Part shown: positions 35,877-44,561 of the stretch, in pieces
How the letters are laid out: every line of letters begins with the position of its first letter
How positions within the stretch are numbered: position 1 is the stretch's first letter
Assembly: GCA_023391635.1 (NCBI GenBank)
Contig: JAEWAQ010000042.1
Coordinates: 53,687-117,686, forward strand
Direction of reading: 5' to 3'
Length of the DNA: 64,000 nucleotides
Origin: Bacillota bacterium
GTDB lineage: Bacteria > Bacillota > Bacilli > Paenibacillales > Paenibacillaceae
Notes under the pieces: generated by a model
Seen by the model: the letters and a program-made list of their open reading frames with translations, nothing else
Told to the model about the DNA's origin: nothing
Databases searched by the model: none
Program-made: the position numbers and the translations under genes

Positions 35877-36800
35877 ATGATTATTAAATTGTTAGGGTCC
35901 GCTGCGGGAGGAGGGTATCCGCAATGGAATTGCGCCTGCCCCAATTGCACACGCGCGAGAACCGGCGACCCGTCCGCGCGCGTTCGAAGGAATGATTCGC
36001 TGGCGATAAGTCCGGACGGCAGTCGGTGGGCTCTGCTGAACGCAAGCCCGGATGTCTGCCTTCAGACGGAAGAGAACGTCTGCCTCCATCCGGGTCCTCT
36101 TCCCTTGCGCGGCTCCCCCATTCAAGTCGTCTTGCTGACCGATGCGGAATTGGATCATACGACAGGACTTCTTCAGCTCCGACAAGGTTCATCCATCGAC
36201 ATTTATGCAACAGCCCCAGTACTCGGCGCGCTTGCGGACGGCTTTCCAGTCAGACGGATCGTAGAACCGTACGCAAACTTTAAGTGGCACGAGATGAGGC
36301 CAGAGGAATCTTATCCACTATTTGGGGGACAATTGTCAATATGTCCGTTTTATTTGGGCGATAAGCCGCCACGGTATGTCGGCGCGATCCTGTACCGGGA
36401 AACAGCTCGGCAGCAGGAATCTTGGAGCGTCGGCTATCGCATAACGGACCGGAGCACTGGCGGAATCGCGGTCTACGCGCCTGGGATCCAGACATGGTCG
36501 CAAACGCTGGAGCGGCACCTGGTTGGTGCGGATTGCATTTTCCTGGACGGAACCTTCTGGGCCCACGACGAATTGCGCAGGCTTGGTGCATCGGAATTGT
36601 ACGCTTCCGATATGGGACATCTTCCAGTTGCCGGACCCGGCGGAAGCGCTGAACGGATCGCGGATTTACCGGCCCGGCGTAAAGTGTATGTTCACATCAA
36701 TAACACGAATCCAATGCTGCTTGAGGATTCGCCGGAACGGCGAATGTTGACCGACTCGGGCATCGAAATCGGATTTGACGGGATGGAGATGGAGATTTAA
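35877..36800 (+). CDS. pqqB: PqqB, metallo-beta-lactamase-fold oxygenase of PQQ synthesis
   Basis: 307 aa. Opens LGSAAGGGYPQWNCACPNC, the strongly conserved PqqB start with its Cys zinc site. Later LTDAELDHTTGLLQLR replaces the usual HxHxDH metal motif, as in other PqqB. It hydroxylates the cross-linked Glu-Tyr intermediate. AAGGGGG precedes the ATG. Confidence 0.95.
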   Translation: MIIKLLGSAAGGGYPQWNCACPNCTRARTGDPSARVRRNDSLAISPDGSRWALLNASPDVCLQTEENVCLHPGPLPLRGSPIQVVLLTDAELDHTTGLLQLRQGSSIDIYATAPVLGALADGFPVRRIVEPYANFKWHEMRPEESYPLFGGQLSICPFYLGDKPPRYVGAILYRETARQQESWSVGYRITDRSTGGIAVYAPGIQTWSQTLERHLVGADCIFLDGTFWAHDELRRLGASELYASDMGHLPVAGPGGSAERIADLPARRKVYVHINNTNPMLLEDSPERRMLTDSGIEIGFDGMEMEI

Positions 36801-37523
36801 ATGTTGAAATCGAATTTGCTCTCGAACGAACAATTCACGTCGTGCTTGCGCCAGGTAGGTGAAGAGCGCTATCACGACAAGCACCCCTATCATATCAAGA
36901 TGCATGAGGGCAAGCTTTCCCCTACTCAGCTGCGGGCATGGATCGCGAACCGTTTCTATTATCAGAAGAATATCCCGGTCAAAGACGCGCTTATCCTGTC
37001 CAAGCTTCCCTCCCGAGAAGATCGCCGAGAATGGATTCAGCGAATCATCGATCATGACGGCCGGGAAGGCAACGATGGCGGCATTGAAGCATGGATTCGG
37101 CTGGGCGAAGCGGCGGGCATTCCAAGAAATGAAATGGTGGATGAACGGCACGTGCTGCCGGCCGTCCGGTTCGCCGTCGACGCTTACGTGAATTTCTGCC
37201 GGCTGGAGCCCTGGCACATCGCCGTCGCCTCCTCCTTGACGGAGCTGTTCGCACCTACGCTCGTCTCCAAGCGGATCGGCGTATTCGAGCAATTGTACCC
37301 ATGGATTCGCCCGGAAGGTCTCGCCTACTTCCAAGCCCGGCTGACGCAAGCTCCACGCGATGCGGATCACGGATTGAGCCTCGTCTTGCGCGAATGCAGG
37401 GATCGCAGAGACCAGGAGCAGGCGATTAGTGCTTTGCGGTTCAAGTGCAATGTTCTCTGGGCGCTGCTGGATGCTTTAACATTGGCTTACCCAGACGAAC
37501 CCGGCGGAGAAAGCGGCATATGA
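36801..37523 (+). CDS. pqqC: PqqC, pyrroloquinoline-quinone synthase
   Basis: 240 aa, all-helical heme-oxygenase-like fold. The motifs YHIKMHEGKLS, WIANRFYYQKNIPVKD and HIAVASSLTELFAP are PqqC hallmarks (active-site His, Arg, Tyr). It does the final ring closure and oxidation to PQQ. The ATG immediately follows the pqqB stop. Confidence 0.95.
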   Translation: MLKSNLLSNEQFTSCLRQVGEERYHDKHPYHIKMHEGKLSPTQLRAWIANRFYYQKNIPVKDALILSKLPSREDRREWIQRIIDHDGREGNDGGIEAWIRLGEAAGIPRNEMVDERHVLPAVRFAVDAYVNFCRLEPWHIAVASSLTELFAPTLVSKRIGVFEQLYPWIRPEGLAYFQARLTQAPRDADHGLSLVLRECRDRRDQEQAISALRFKCNVLWALLDALTLAYPDEPGGESGI

Positions 37524-37798
37524 ACGCCGTGGCGTTGTCAGATCGGCCGAGGCTGCGCAGTCCGGGACGGATGAAGTACGACAAAGCCCGGCAGTCGGAT
37601 TTGTTGCTTCTGCCGGAGCGGGTCGTCGAGTTGAACGAGGCGGCGGGCGTGATTCTCCGGCTTTGCGACGGTCAGCGAACGATCGCGCAGATGATTGAGG
37701 AACTCGAGGCGACCTACGTTCAGACCGGATTGGGGGACGATATCGTCGATTTTATCTCTTCTGCTGCGGAGAGGGGGTGGCTCGAGCTATGCCAATAG
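37520..37798 (+). CDS. pqqD: PqqD, RiPP recognition chaperone
   Basis: 92 aa with the RRE fold: YDKARQSDLLLLPERVVELN then LCDGQRTIAQMIEEL. It binds PqqA and presents it to PqqE. The start overlaps the pqqC stop (ATGA). It stays a separate gene here, not fused to pqqC as in some species. Confidence 0.94.
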   Translation: MNAVALSDRPRLRSPGRMKYDKARQSDLLLLPERVVELNEAAGVILRLCDGQRTIAQMIEELEATYVQTGLGDDIVDFISSAAERGWLELCQ

Positions 37799-38871
37799 AT
37801 TTGCCTTATGCTTTAACCGCGGAAGTCACGCATCGTTGTCCGCTTCACTGCCCCTACTGTTCGAATCCGATCGAGCTTCAACAAAGAGAGAATGAACTAA
37901 CGACGACTGAATGGCTGAGCGTGTTGGAGCAAGCCGCTGATCTCGGGGTTGCGCAGGTCCATTTCACGGGCGGAGAACCGTTGCTGCGCCCGGATTTGGA
38001 GCTACTCGTCCGCCACGCCAGGGAAGCGGAGCTCTATGTTAATCTCATCACAAGCGGCGTAGGATTGACGGAACAACGCATTCGGCAACTCGCGGAAGCC
38101 GGGATCGACAGCGTTCAGTTGAGCGTACAGGCCTCATCCGCGAAGCTGGCCGATTCGATCGCCGGTTTCCGATCGCATGAACTCAAGCGTCAAGCTGCGC
38201 AGCTGATCCGCGCGAGCGGACTTCCTCTGCATATGAACGTTGTACTTCACCGGGCCAATCTTCACCAGATCGAAGAAATCATCGAGCTATGCGTGGAATG
38301 GGGAGCACAACGACTGGAGCTAGCTAATGCCCAGTATTACGGATGGGCTCTGCGTAACGTTCAGCAATTGCTGCCGCGAAGGGAGCAACTTCAAGAAGCA
38401 GAAGCCGGCTATGTTCGGGCACGCGAACGCTACCGGAATCAAATCGAACTTCTATGGATCTTGCCTGATTATTATGAAGAATTTCCGAAGCCCTGCATGG
38501 GCGGCTGGGGCAAGCTTTCGCTTACGGTAGCGCCCGATGGGCGAGTATTGCCCTGCACGACTTCATCCGAAATTAAGAGCTTGTCGTTCGAGAACGTGAA
38601 GGAACGCGAGCTTGCCTGGATATGGAATCATTCTCCCTCCTTTAACGCTTTTCGAGGCTGCGATTGGATGCCGGAGCCCTGCAAAAGCTGCGATCGCCGC
38701 GAGCTGGATTATGGCGGATGCCGCTGTCAGGCTTTCCTGTTGACCGGCGACGCACGGACAGCGGATCCCGTTTGCAAGTGGTCCCCCCATCGAGACGCGG
38801 TCACGAATCGGATTCACTCGATCGAGAATCTCGATGAACATGAGCCAGTCTATTCCTTCCGCGGCATGTAA
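37789..38871 (+). CDS. pqqE: PqqE, radical SAM cross-linking enzyme
   Basis: 360 aa. The radical SAM cluster is CPLHCPYC (about 17) and GGEPLLRP binds SAM. The C-terminal SPASM domain has Cys at CMGGWGKL, LPCTTS, CDWMPEPCKSCDRR and GGCRCQAF for two auxiliary Fe-S clusters. It makes the Glu-Tyr C-C bond in PqqA. ATG 37789 overlaps pqqD by 10 bp; GAGGGGG is 11 nt upstream. No pqqF-type protease is visible here. Confidence 0.95.
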   Translation: MPIDLPYALTAEVTHRCPLHCPYCSNPIELQQRENELTTTEWLSVLEQAADLGVAQVHFTGGEPLLRPDLELLVRHAREAELYVNLITSGVGLTEQRIRQLAEAGIDSVQLSVQASSAKLADSIAGFRSHELKRQAAQLIRASGLPLHMNVVLHRANLHQIEEIIELCVEWGAQRLELANAQYYGWALRNVQQLLPRREQLQEAEAGYVRARERYRNQIELLWILPDYYEEFPKPCMGGWGKLSLTVAPDGRVLPCTTSSEIKSLSFENVKERELAWIWNHSPSFNAFRGCDWMPEPCKSCDRRELDYGGCRCQAFLLTGDARTADPVCKWSPHRDAVTNRIHSIENLDEHEPVYSFRGM

Positions 38872-38891
38872 TCGGATGATTAGTCGTTGGA

Positions 38892-40004
38892 TCAGGGAAC
38901 TGCAGCGAGCAATGTCGGATCCTGATTGCCCGGTTGTACAAAACCGACAGGCAGCTCGTCCCCGGCCTTCAGTATCTCCCCCTGTTCGACGAATTTCGTG
39001 AGCAGGGTTTCGAAAAAATGCGGACGTTTCTCCCATATGTCCTTCGACACCGTCACAACGAACCGGCCATGACGATCAGGTATCGTCACGAAATAGGGGG
39101 TTTCAGGCGGTACGTCGAGTCCGGCCAACAGCCCTGTATACGTCGCTCCCTTCACGGTTGTGCAAACCAGATTGGAAGGATTGTCATCGATCTCCGAGCC
39201 AGCTCCAGGCAGACGGATCCGAATGTCTACGCTCGTATTCCGGGGAATCATTAATACTTTGCCTTCCGGCAACTCGTATCGGCGCGTGCCGACGATCACC
39301 GTAAGGTTCGTCTCCTCTTCCTCCGGCCAGTAATACATCTCGTATCTCCCGTTCCCATCTGTCGGGGTCGACTTGGCGAAGCTTTCCCCCCTTTCCCGGT
39401 CAATCCAAACGATCGCGTCCTTCACCGGGCCTTCGTCAGCATCCAACACTTGGCCCGAGATCCGATACTTGTTTACTCGAAAAAAGGAAATCCTGTCGCC
39501 CTTCCCCATCATGAACTGAGCATGAACCTTGACTTGGCTCGCGTCCGTATCGGAAGGCACAACTTTTGTCACCTCGATCGGATGGTAGACACGGATCGTG
39601 GAGGCGGCCGTTAGAATGGAATCCGCTTCCTCGTTCTCTAACGGCTTGCCCAACATTTTGGCATCATGGACCGACACTACGCGAACGGGCTTACTGACGA
39701 TTAAACTACGGTCGATGAGCAACTCGAAAGTGCCATCTTCCCGGGTCTGGATGCTTCTTCCTTGCGTACCCGCTTGCAGGAGGGCATTTGCAACCGGCTG
39801 TTCGCCGAAAGTCAGCCTGCCCTTAATGGCAGTCAAGTGAGAACCGTCGCTCTGCCACGATCTTGTGGTAAAGGATGTCTGTTCAAGCTCAATTCGGCCC
39901 CCGGGGCCTTCCGTCTGCGCGTTCGCGTCCGAACGGAAGGCCATCCATAACGTCATTGTGGAAGCCAAGAGTACGATTAGCAGCGTCTTGGTTACTGTTT
40001 TCAC
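38892..40004 (-). CDS. Secreted carboxypeptidase-regulatory-like-domain protein
   Basis: 370 aa: signal peptide (about 5-28), then at least two Ig-like carboxypeptidase-regulatory folds (AIKGRLTFGEQPVANALLQA, and ISGQVLDADEGPVKDAIVWI) and a C-terminal region with TIPDRHGRFVVTVS. No catalytic motif seen. The GTG start overlaps the dehydrogenase stop (GTGA), so it is coupled to the PQQ enzyme and may be its extracellular partner. That role is inferred. Confidence 0.7.
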   Translation of the reverse strand: MKTVTKTLLIVLLASTMTLWMAFRSDANAQTEGPGGRIELEQTSFTTRSWQSDGSHLTAIKGRLTFGEQPVANALLQAGTQGRSIQTREDGTFELLIDRSLIVSKPVRVVSVHDAKMLGKPLENEEADSILTAASTIRVYHPIEVTKVVPSDTDASQVKVHAQFMMGKGDRISFFRVNKYRISGQVLDADEGPVKDAIVWIDRERGESFAKSTPTDGNGRYEMYYWPEEEETNLTVIVGTRRYELPEGKVLMIPRNTSVDIRIRLPGAGSEIDDNPSNLVCTTVKGATYTGLLAGLDVPPETPYFVTIPDRHGRFVVTVSKDIWEKRPHFFETLLTKFVEQGEILKAGDELPVGFVQPGNQDPTLLAAVP

Positions 40005-41728
40005 TGTGCAGAATGCCCTCCGCCCGTCTCGGCTGTGCCTCCCTGGCCTTGTGTCTTGTCGCCTCCCAGACCGAACACGTGCACTTTCGGCTTCGATCCG
40101 CCCGTGGTGATGACGATGTACTCCTTGCCGTCAACTGTGAAGATCGACGGAGCGGCCTGCACGTTATCCCCGGATGTCTGGAAAGTCCAGATCACCTTTC
40201 CCGCCTTGATATCGAGTGCATTGATCTTGCCGTCCAGCTCGCCGAAGAACGCCAGACCCGAATCCGTACTCGTCAAGCCGCCGCGCTGCGCATCCGCCGT
40301 CTTGATCTGGTAAGCTTGCTTGCCGGTATCCACATTGATCGCGGTGATCGTACCGTATCCCGTGACACCGGGTACCTCTTCCATGATCGTGCCGAAAGCC
40401 GCAGCTCCGGGAAAATCCGGGGTGCTCGCTTCCGCTTCGGTCTTTGCCGATTTGAAGAGACTGGGCGACTCGATGCCCGGAATCAAGACGTAATTCGTCG
40501 CGGGATCGTAGGCTTCTGGTGCATAATTTTCCCCGCCAAGCACTCCCGGGTAGCTGACCGTGCCTTCGGGCGTGGGGTCCTTGCGATCAATCTTGGCAAA
40601 AGGAATCCCATCCCACACAACATCCCCCGTAGCGGCATCCCAAGCGTACCATAATCCGTTCTTTCCGCCTTGCACGACCAGTTTCTTCTTCTGTCCCTTT
40701 ACTGTGGCGTTAATAATCATGGGGGAAGCTGCCGCGTCATAATCCCACAAATCGTGGCTGACTTCCTGCTTGGCCCAGACAAGCTTGCCGGTTAACGCAT
40801 TGACTGCCACGACCGAGTCGGTGTTCGGGTTCGCTCCCGGGCGATTGGCGCCGTAGAAATCCGGAGCCGGATTGCCTGTCGCAAAGTACATGAGGTCGGT
40901 CTCTTCGTCGATCGCAACGGGATTCCACACTACTCCGCCCCCTTGGAACTGGCTGTTCGCCAGCCAATCCTGGCCTTTAGGCGGTACGGTCCAGAATGGA
41001 GAATCCCAAGCCGGCGTCAAATCGCTTGCCTTGAACGCCGCGACGAAGCCCCGGACGCCGTTATCGCCGCCGCTGCTGCCGATATAGACGTTGCCCTTGT
41101 AATATTGGGGAGCGGTCGTCTCATAATAGCCGTTCTCGAGCGTAACTCCATCGATGTAGTCGGCGATCTTGATCATTTTCACAAGCTTGCCGGTTTTCTG
41201 ATCCAGTGAGATCAGCGAATTGTCGACTGCGAGCATAAACACTTTACCCTCGCCTACCGCTACGCCGCGATTCGCGATAATCCCCGCTTTCGAGAAACCG
41301 GCTGCTTGTTCGGCCGACGGTTTCCAATGCCAAATGGTATTCCCGGTCACGGCGTCAAACGCAAACACCTGGTTCCCTGCCGTCGTTAAGTAGATCACCC
41401 CATCAATGACAACAGGATACGACTGATTTCCATTTTTGACATCTGCGTCGAGTGTCTTCAAATCCGCGGACCAGATGACGCCAAGATCTTTGACGTTATC
41501 GGCAGAGATCTCCTTGAAGGGAACGTGACGGTTATTGGCCAGCGTAAAGCCGTAGGAGCCCCAATTTTCAAAGGACGTGCCGGTTACGCCGGATGCGGAC
41601 GGTGGTGAAGAGGTGGTTTGTCCCGGCGTTGGCGAAGGTGAAACATTGTTGTTGTTGTTTCCGCTGCAAGCGCTAAGCGCCAACATCAAAGCAAATGCCA
41701 CTCCGATTTTTGAATACGTTTTTTTCAC
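40001..41728 (-). CDS. PQQ-dependent dehydrogenase lipoprotein (8-bladed propeller)
   Basis: 575 aa. Lipobox ALSAC followed by an Asn/Ser/Pro linker, then a PQQ beta-propeller with repeated A-x-D-x-x-T-G-K-x-x-W motifs. The active site is suggested by YFATGNPAP (Asn ligand) and SHDLWDYDAAASP (about 327), where D-Y-D gives the catalytic Asp and a second Asp. No heme motif and no adjacent Cys-Cys pair are present. GTG 41728 follows GGAGG. Substrate (alcohol or sugar) cannot be told. It faces the pqq operon. Confidence 0.88.
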   Translation of the reverse strand: MKKTYSKIGVAFALMLALSACSGNNNNNVSPSPTPGQTTSSPPSASGVTGTSFENWGSYGFTLANNRHVPFKEISADNVKDLGVIWSADLKTLDADVKNGNQSYPVVIDGVIYLTTAGNQVFAFDAVTGNTIWHWKPSAEQAAGFSKAGIIANRGVAVGEGKVFMLAVDNSLISLDQKTGKLVKMIKIADYIDGVTLENGYYETTAPQYYKGNVYIGSSGGDNGVRGFVAAFKASDLTPAWDSPFWTVPPKGQDWLANSQFQGGGVVWNPVAIDEETDLMYFATGNPAPDFYGANRPGANPNTDSVVAVNALTGKLVWAKQEVSHDLWDYDAAASPMIINATVKGQKKKLVVQGGKNGLWYAWDAATGDVVWDGIPFAKIDRKDPTPEGTVSYPGVLGGENYAPEAYDPATNYVLIPGIESPSLFKSAKTEAEASTPDFPGAAAFGTIMEEVPGVTGYGTITAINVDTGKQAYQIKTADAQRGGLTSTDSGLAFFGELDGKINALDIKAGKVIWTFQTSGDNVQAAPSIFTVDGKEYIVITTGGSKPKVHVFGLGGDKTQGQGGTAETGGGHSAQ

Positions 41729-41863
41729 GATTTTAACCTCCAAAATGGACGAGTGTACGGCTTCTTCATTCATGGAAAGCATGGAAAGATCCAGCATCAA
41801 GCAATCTTCTTGATAGTGGTATTTCCTAAAATGCGCAAGTTATGTAAATGGACGCTGAACGTC

Positions 41864-41907
41864 AAAAAAAGCCCTTCCGACTTCCGATGGGAAGCGAAAG
41901 GACTTTT
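41864..41907 (-). terminator. Intrinsic terminator, minus strand
   Basis: AAGTCCTTTCGCTTCC pairs imperfectly with GGAAGTCGGAAGGGCTT, followed by TTTTTT. It ends the 82-aa gene's transcript. Confidence 0.75.
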
Positions 41908-41939
41908 GAGTTTGTTATTGGGGGCTCGCCGCTCCCTTT

Positions 41940-42188
41940 TTAAGATCGAACTTCGTAGTTCGCTGGATTCTTGGCATCGAGGGCGCCGACCGTCTCCTTG
42001 TCATTCTGATTGTCGTATAGCTTTCCGAGTTTCCAGCCGATCCCGATATTCACCACCGCCATCGCTCCGAACAAAACAACGTCTCCCCAAGGCTCCGGAA
42101 GCAAAAGATCGGCCAGAAGCCAACCGCCGGTCATGGTGAGTCCCATCAAAGCGCCTTTCACGGACGATTTCAAAGGTACTCTAGCCAT
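41940..42188 (-). CDS. Small two-TM membrane protein
   Basis: 82 aa with two helices (about 10-30 and 37-55), turned by LLPEPWGD, and a polar tail. The layout resembles small AtpI-like proteins but no clear family motif is seen. GAGGAG lies 7 nt before ATG 42188. It lies between the PQQ dehydrogenase and the CuA lipoprotein, with its own terminator. Confidence 0.5.
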   Translation of the reverse strand: MARVPLKSSVKGALMGLTMTGGWLLADLLLPEPWGDVVLFGAMAVVNIGIGWKLGKLYDNQNDKETVGALDAKNPANYEVRS

Positions 42189-42335
42189 CCGCACACTCTC
42201 CTCTTTGCAAGCTCCCTACACCGATTGTATGTCGCAGACAAGAGCGATTATGCAACGAAATGCCTATTCGCCAAGGATTAATTTAGCGAGCAACGGACAT
42301 AATAGCAATGATTAACTCAAGGAGGCACATACTGC

Positions 42336-42746
42336 ATGAAACTAAAATCCGTCAAACTATGTATCGTTCTTGCGATCTTCACCCTAATCGCACTTAACGC
42401 ATGCGGTAAAGCAAACAATAATATCTCGAATTCGCAAGCTCCTTCGACGCCTTCCTCTTCTCAGGGAGCAGCGGTCGGCGGAACTACATTGGAAATTACG
42501 GAGAATGCCGTAAACTGGGCGTTCAGTCAACCCGAGATCAAAGCCAACGTTGGCGACACACTTAAGCTCACCTTGAATAATGAAAAAGGAGTTCATGGGT
42601 TGAAGATTGAGGATCTAGGCGTAAACATTAAGAATGGCGAGACCGCAGTGATCAAATTGGACAAAGCCGGAACGTACGAGTTTTATTGCAGTATTCAATG
42701 CGGACAAGGCCACGACAATATGGTGGGTCAGATTATCGTCGAATAA
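42336..42746 (+). CDS. CuA-type cupredoxin lipoprotein (COX2-like domain)
   Basis: 136 aa: lipobox ALNAC, a Ser/Gln linker, then a cupredoxin domain. The end reads CSIQCGQGHDNM, exactly the C-x3-C-x3-H-x2-M pattern of the binuclear CuA site, and the upstream His is in KGVHGLKI. It has no TM hairpin of oxidase subunit II. A single-electron carrier or acceptor on the outer face of the membrane is likely. GGAGGC precedes the ATG. Confidence 0.85.
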   Translation: MKLKSVKLCIVLAIFTLIALNACGKANNNISNSQAPSTPSSSQGAAVGGTTLEITENAVNWAFSQPEIKANVGDTLKLTLNNEKGVHGLKIEDLGVNIKNGETAVIKLDKAGTYEFYCSIQCGQGHDNMVGQIIVE

Positions 42747-42765
42747 TGGAATGCTGTTTCAACCT

Positions 42766-43755
42766 CTACTTAAAGAACTCCGGATAAAATCCTTTGGCCA
42801 GCGCTTCCACCGTGTAGGCCATACGATTGCCAGGCAATACGCTTTCCAAGGAAATCGTTACGAAATGTTCGTTCTGCACACTCTCTAACCGGGAGAGCGC
42901 AGGATCGCTTTTAATCGCCGATATTTTGTGTTCCAGGGAAGGAACATCATAGTCATGAATAAGAATGACATCCGGCTGGCGCTTTAATACCTCTTCATAA
43001 CTAACCGTTGTCCATTGTTGATCCACAATATCGTCGAAAATATTTTTGCCGCCGGCAAACTCGATCAATAAAGTTTCAAAATTCGATTTGCCCGCCGTGA
43101 AGACGCCATCTCCGCCGCTGTCATAAACTAATACTTTGACCGCTTCTTGATCCTTGATCTTGTCTTGGACTGCGGCAATTCGCGCTTCCTGATTGGCGAT
43201 ATATTGCTCGGCAGTCTCTTCGATCTCGAAGATCTGGCCGATATCCCGGATTTCTTGGTAAATTTCCTCCAATGTAGATGCGGCATTCTTATAGGAAGTA
43301 ATCCCCATACTGGCTAATTCATTCTCATCCAGCCCTTCGCCGCCGAACTCCCAGTCGATTCCGTAAATGAAATCAGCTCCGCTTGTTACGACAGCCTCTC
43401 TGGTCGCGGATCCATAGGTCAGCTCGGGAATCCGCGCATATTCTTCTTCATATTCAGGTAATGCGCCTCTACTGTGATTGTCCAAGCTGTTTCCGATGAT
43501 ATAATCGGTTAAACCTAATGCAACGAATAATTCCGTCGTATTGGGCCCCAATGTCAGTACTTTGGTTGGTTTGGCCGTGACGGTAACTTCCCTTCCATAA
43601 TTATTGAAGGTGAGTGTCGTATACCCGGTAGTTTCCGACGATTGTGATTGACTCCCTCCTATTGCCTTATTGGAATCAGAGGATGCTCCGCAGCCAGCCA
43701 GCACGCTCCCCAGTATGATCAAGCTCCCTAACACTCCGGTAAATCGTTTCTTCAC
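42766..43755 (-). CDS. Iron-siderophore/cobalamin-type ABC substrate-binding lipoprotein
   Basis: 329 aa, lipobox VLAGC, class III binding fold with PTKVLTLGPNTTELFVALGL near the start and QPDVILIHDY. The ligand is a metal chelate or corrinoid; not decidable from sequence. Last gene of a GntR-permease-ATPase-SBP operon (gaps of 34, 14 and 15 bp). Confidence 0.87.
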   Translation of the reverse strand: MKKRFTGVLGSLIILGSVLAGCGASSDSNKAIGGSQSQSSETTGYTTLTFNNYGREVTVTAKPTKVLTLGPNTTELFVALGLTDYIIGNSLDNHSRGALPEYEEEYARIPELTYGSATREAVVTSGADFIYGIDWEFGGEGLDENELASMGITSYKNAASTLEEIYQEIRDIGQIFEIEETAEQYIANQEARIAAVQDKIKDQEAVKVLVYDSGGDGVFTAGKSNFETLLIEFAGGKNIFDDIVDQQWTTVSYEEVLKRQPDVILIHDYDVPSLEHKISAIKSDPALSRLESVQNEHFVTISLESVLPGNRMAYTVEALAKGFYPEFFK

Positions 43756-43770
43756 TTGACACCTCTCCTT

Positions 43771-44547
43771 TTACAAATGCAGATTCTCTGGCAAATAGGT
43801 AATGGCAACCTTCCGGGTAACGGGATGAATCGTAACATCGGCTCTCACGCCATAGACGTTTCGAATCGTCTCCGATGTCAGCACCTCTTCCGGCGCTCCC
43901 GTTTTATACAAACGCCCTGCTTTAAGCACATAGAGCCGATTGCAATATAAAGCTGCCATATTCAGATCATGGATGGCGGACAGAACCGTCACTCCCAGGC
44001 TTTTGATCAAATCGAAAATTTGCAGCTGGTAGTAGATATCCAAATGATTGGTTGGCTCGTCCATGAGGAGCAAGTCGGTTTGCTGAGCCAGAACTCTTGC
44101 GAGCAGTGCGCGTTGCTTTTCTCCGCCGGATAAATTTCTGTAGTTCCGATTCGCCTTGTCTTGCATCCCTACATGGGCTAAAGACTCATGAACAATGTTT
44201 TTGTCTGACTGCGTATCTCCATCGAATAACTTTTTGTGAGGACTGCGTCCCATCGCCACGATATCTTCCACGTTAAAGTCGAACGGAACGGTATTTTCCT
44301 GACCGATCACGCCAACTTTTGCAGCACTTTTCTTGACATTCATCTTCAGCAGATCTTCGCCGTCCAACATCAACACACCGGAATCCGGCTTAAGCGCGCG
44401 ATACAAATTTTTGAGTACGGTTGATTTGCCGCTGCCGTTAGGGCCGATAATACCGACTAGTTCACCGCTGCAGACGTGAAGGCTGACGTCTTCGATAATT
44501 TTGCGTTCGGTATAGGAGAAGCTTAAATCTTTGATTTGAAGTTTCAT
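43771..44547 (-). CDS. ABC transporter ATPase (FecE/FhuC type)
   Basis: 258 aa. Walker A GPNGSGKST (about 36), signature LSGGEKQRALLARVLAQ, Walker B LLLMDEPTNHLD, H-loop IHDLN. ATG 44547 after GAGGAG is preferred to the longer frame. It powers uptake with the adjacent permease. Confidence 0.93.
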   Translation of the reverse strand: MKLQIKDLSFSYTERKIIEDVSLHVCSGELVGIIGPNGSGKSTVLKNLYRALKPDSGVLMLDGEDLLKMNVKKSAAKVGVIGQENTVPFDFNVEDIVAMGRSPHKKLFDGDTQSDKNIVHESLAHVGMQDKANRNYRNLSGGEKQRALLARVLAQQTDLLLMDEPTNHLDIYYQLQIFDLIKSLGVTVLSAIHDLNMAALYCNRLYVLKAGRLYKTGAPEEVLTSETIRNVYGVRADVTIHPVTRKVAITYLPENLHL

Positions 44548-44561
44548 AAGCATCTCCTCTT

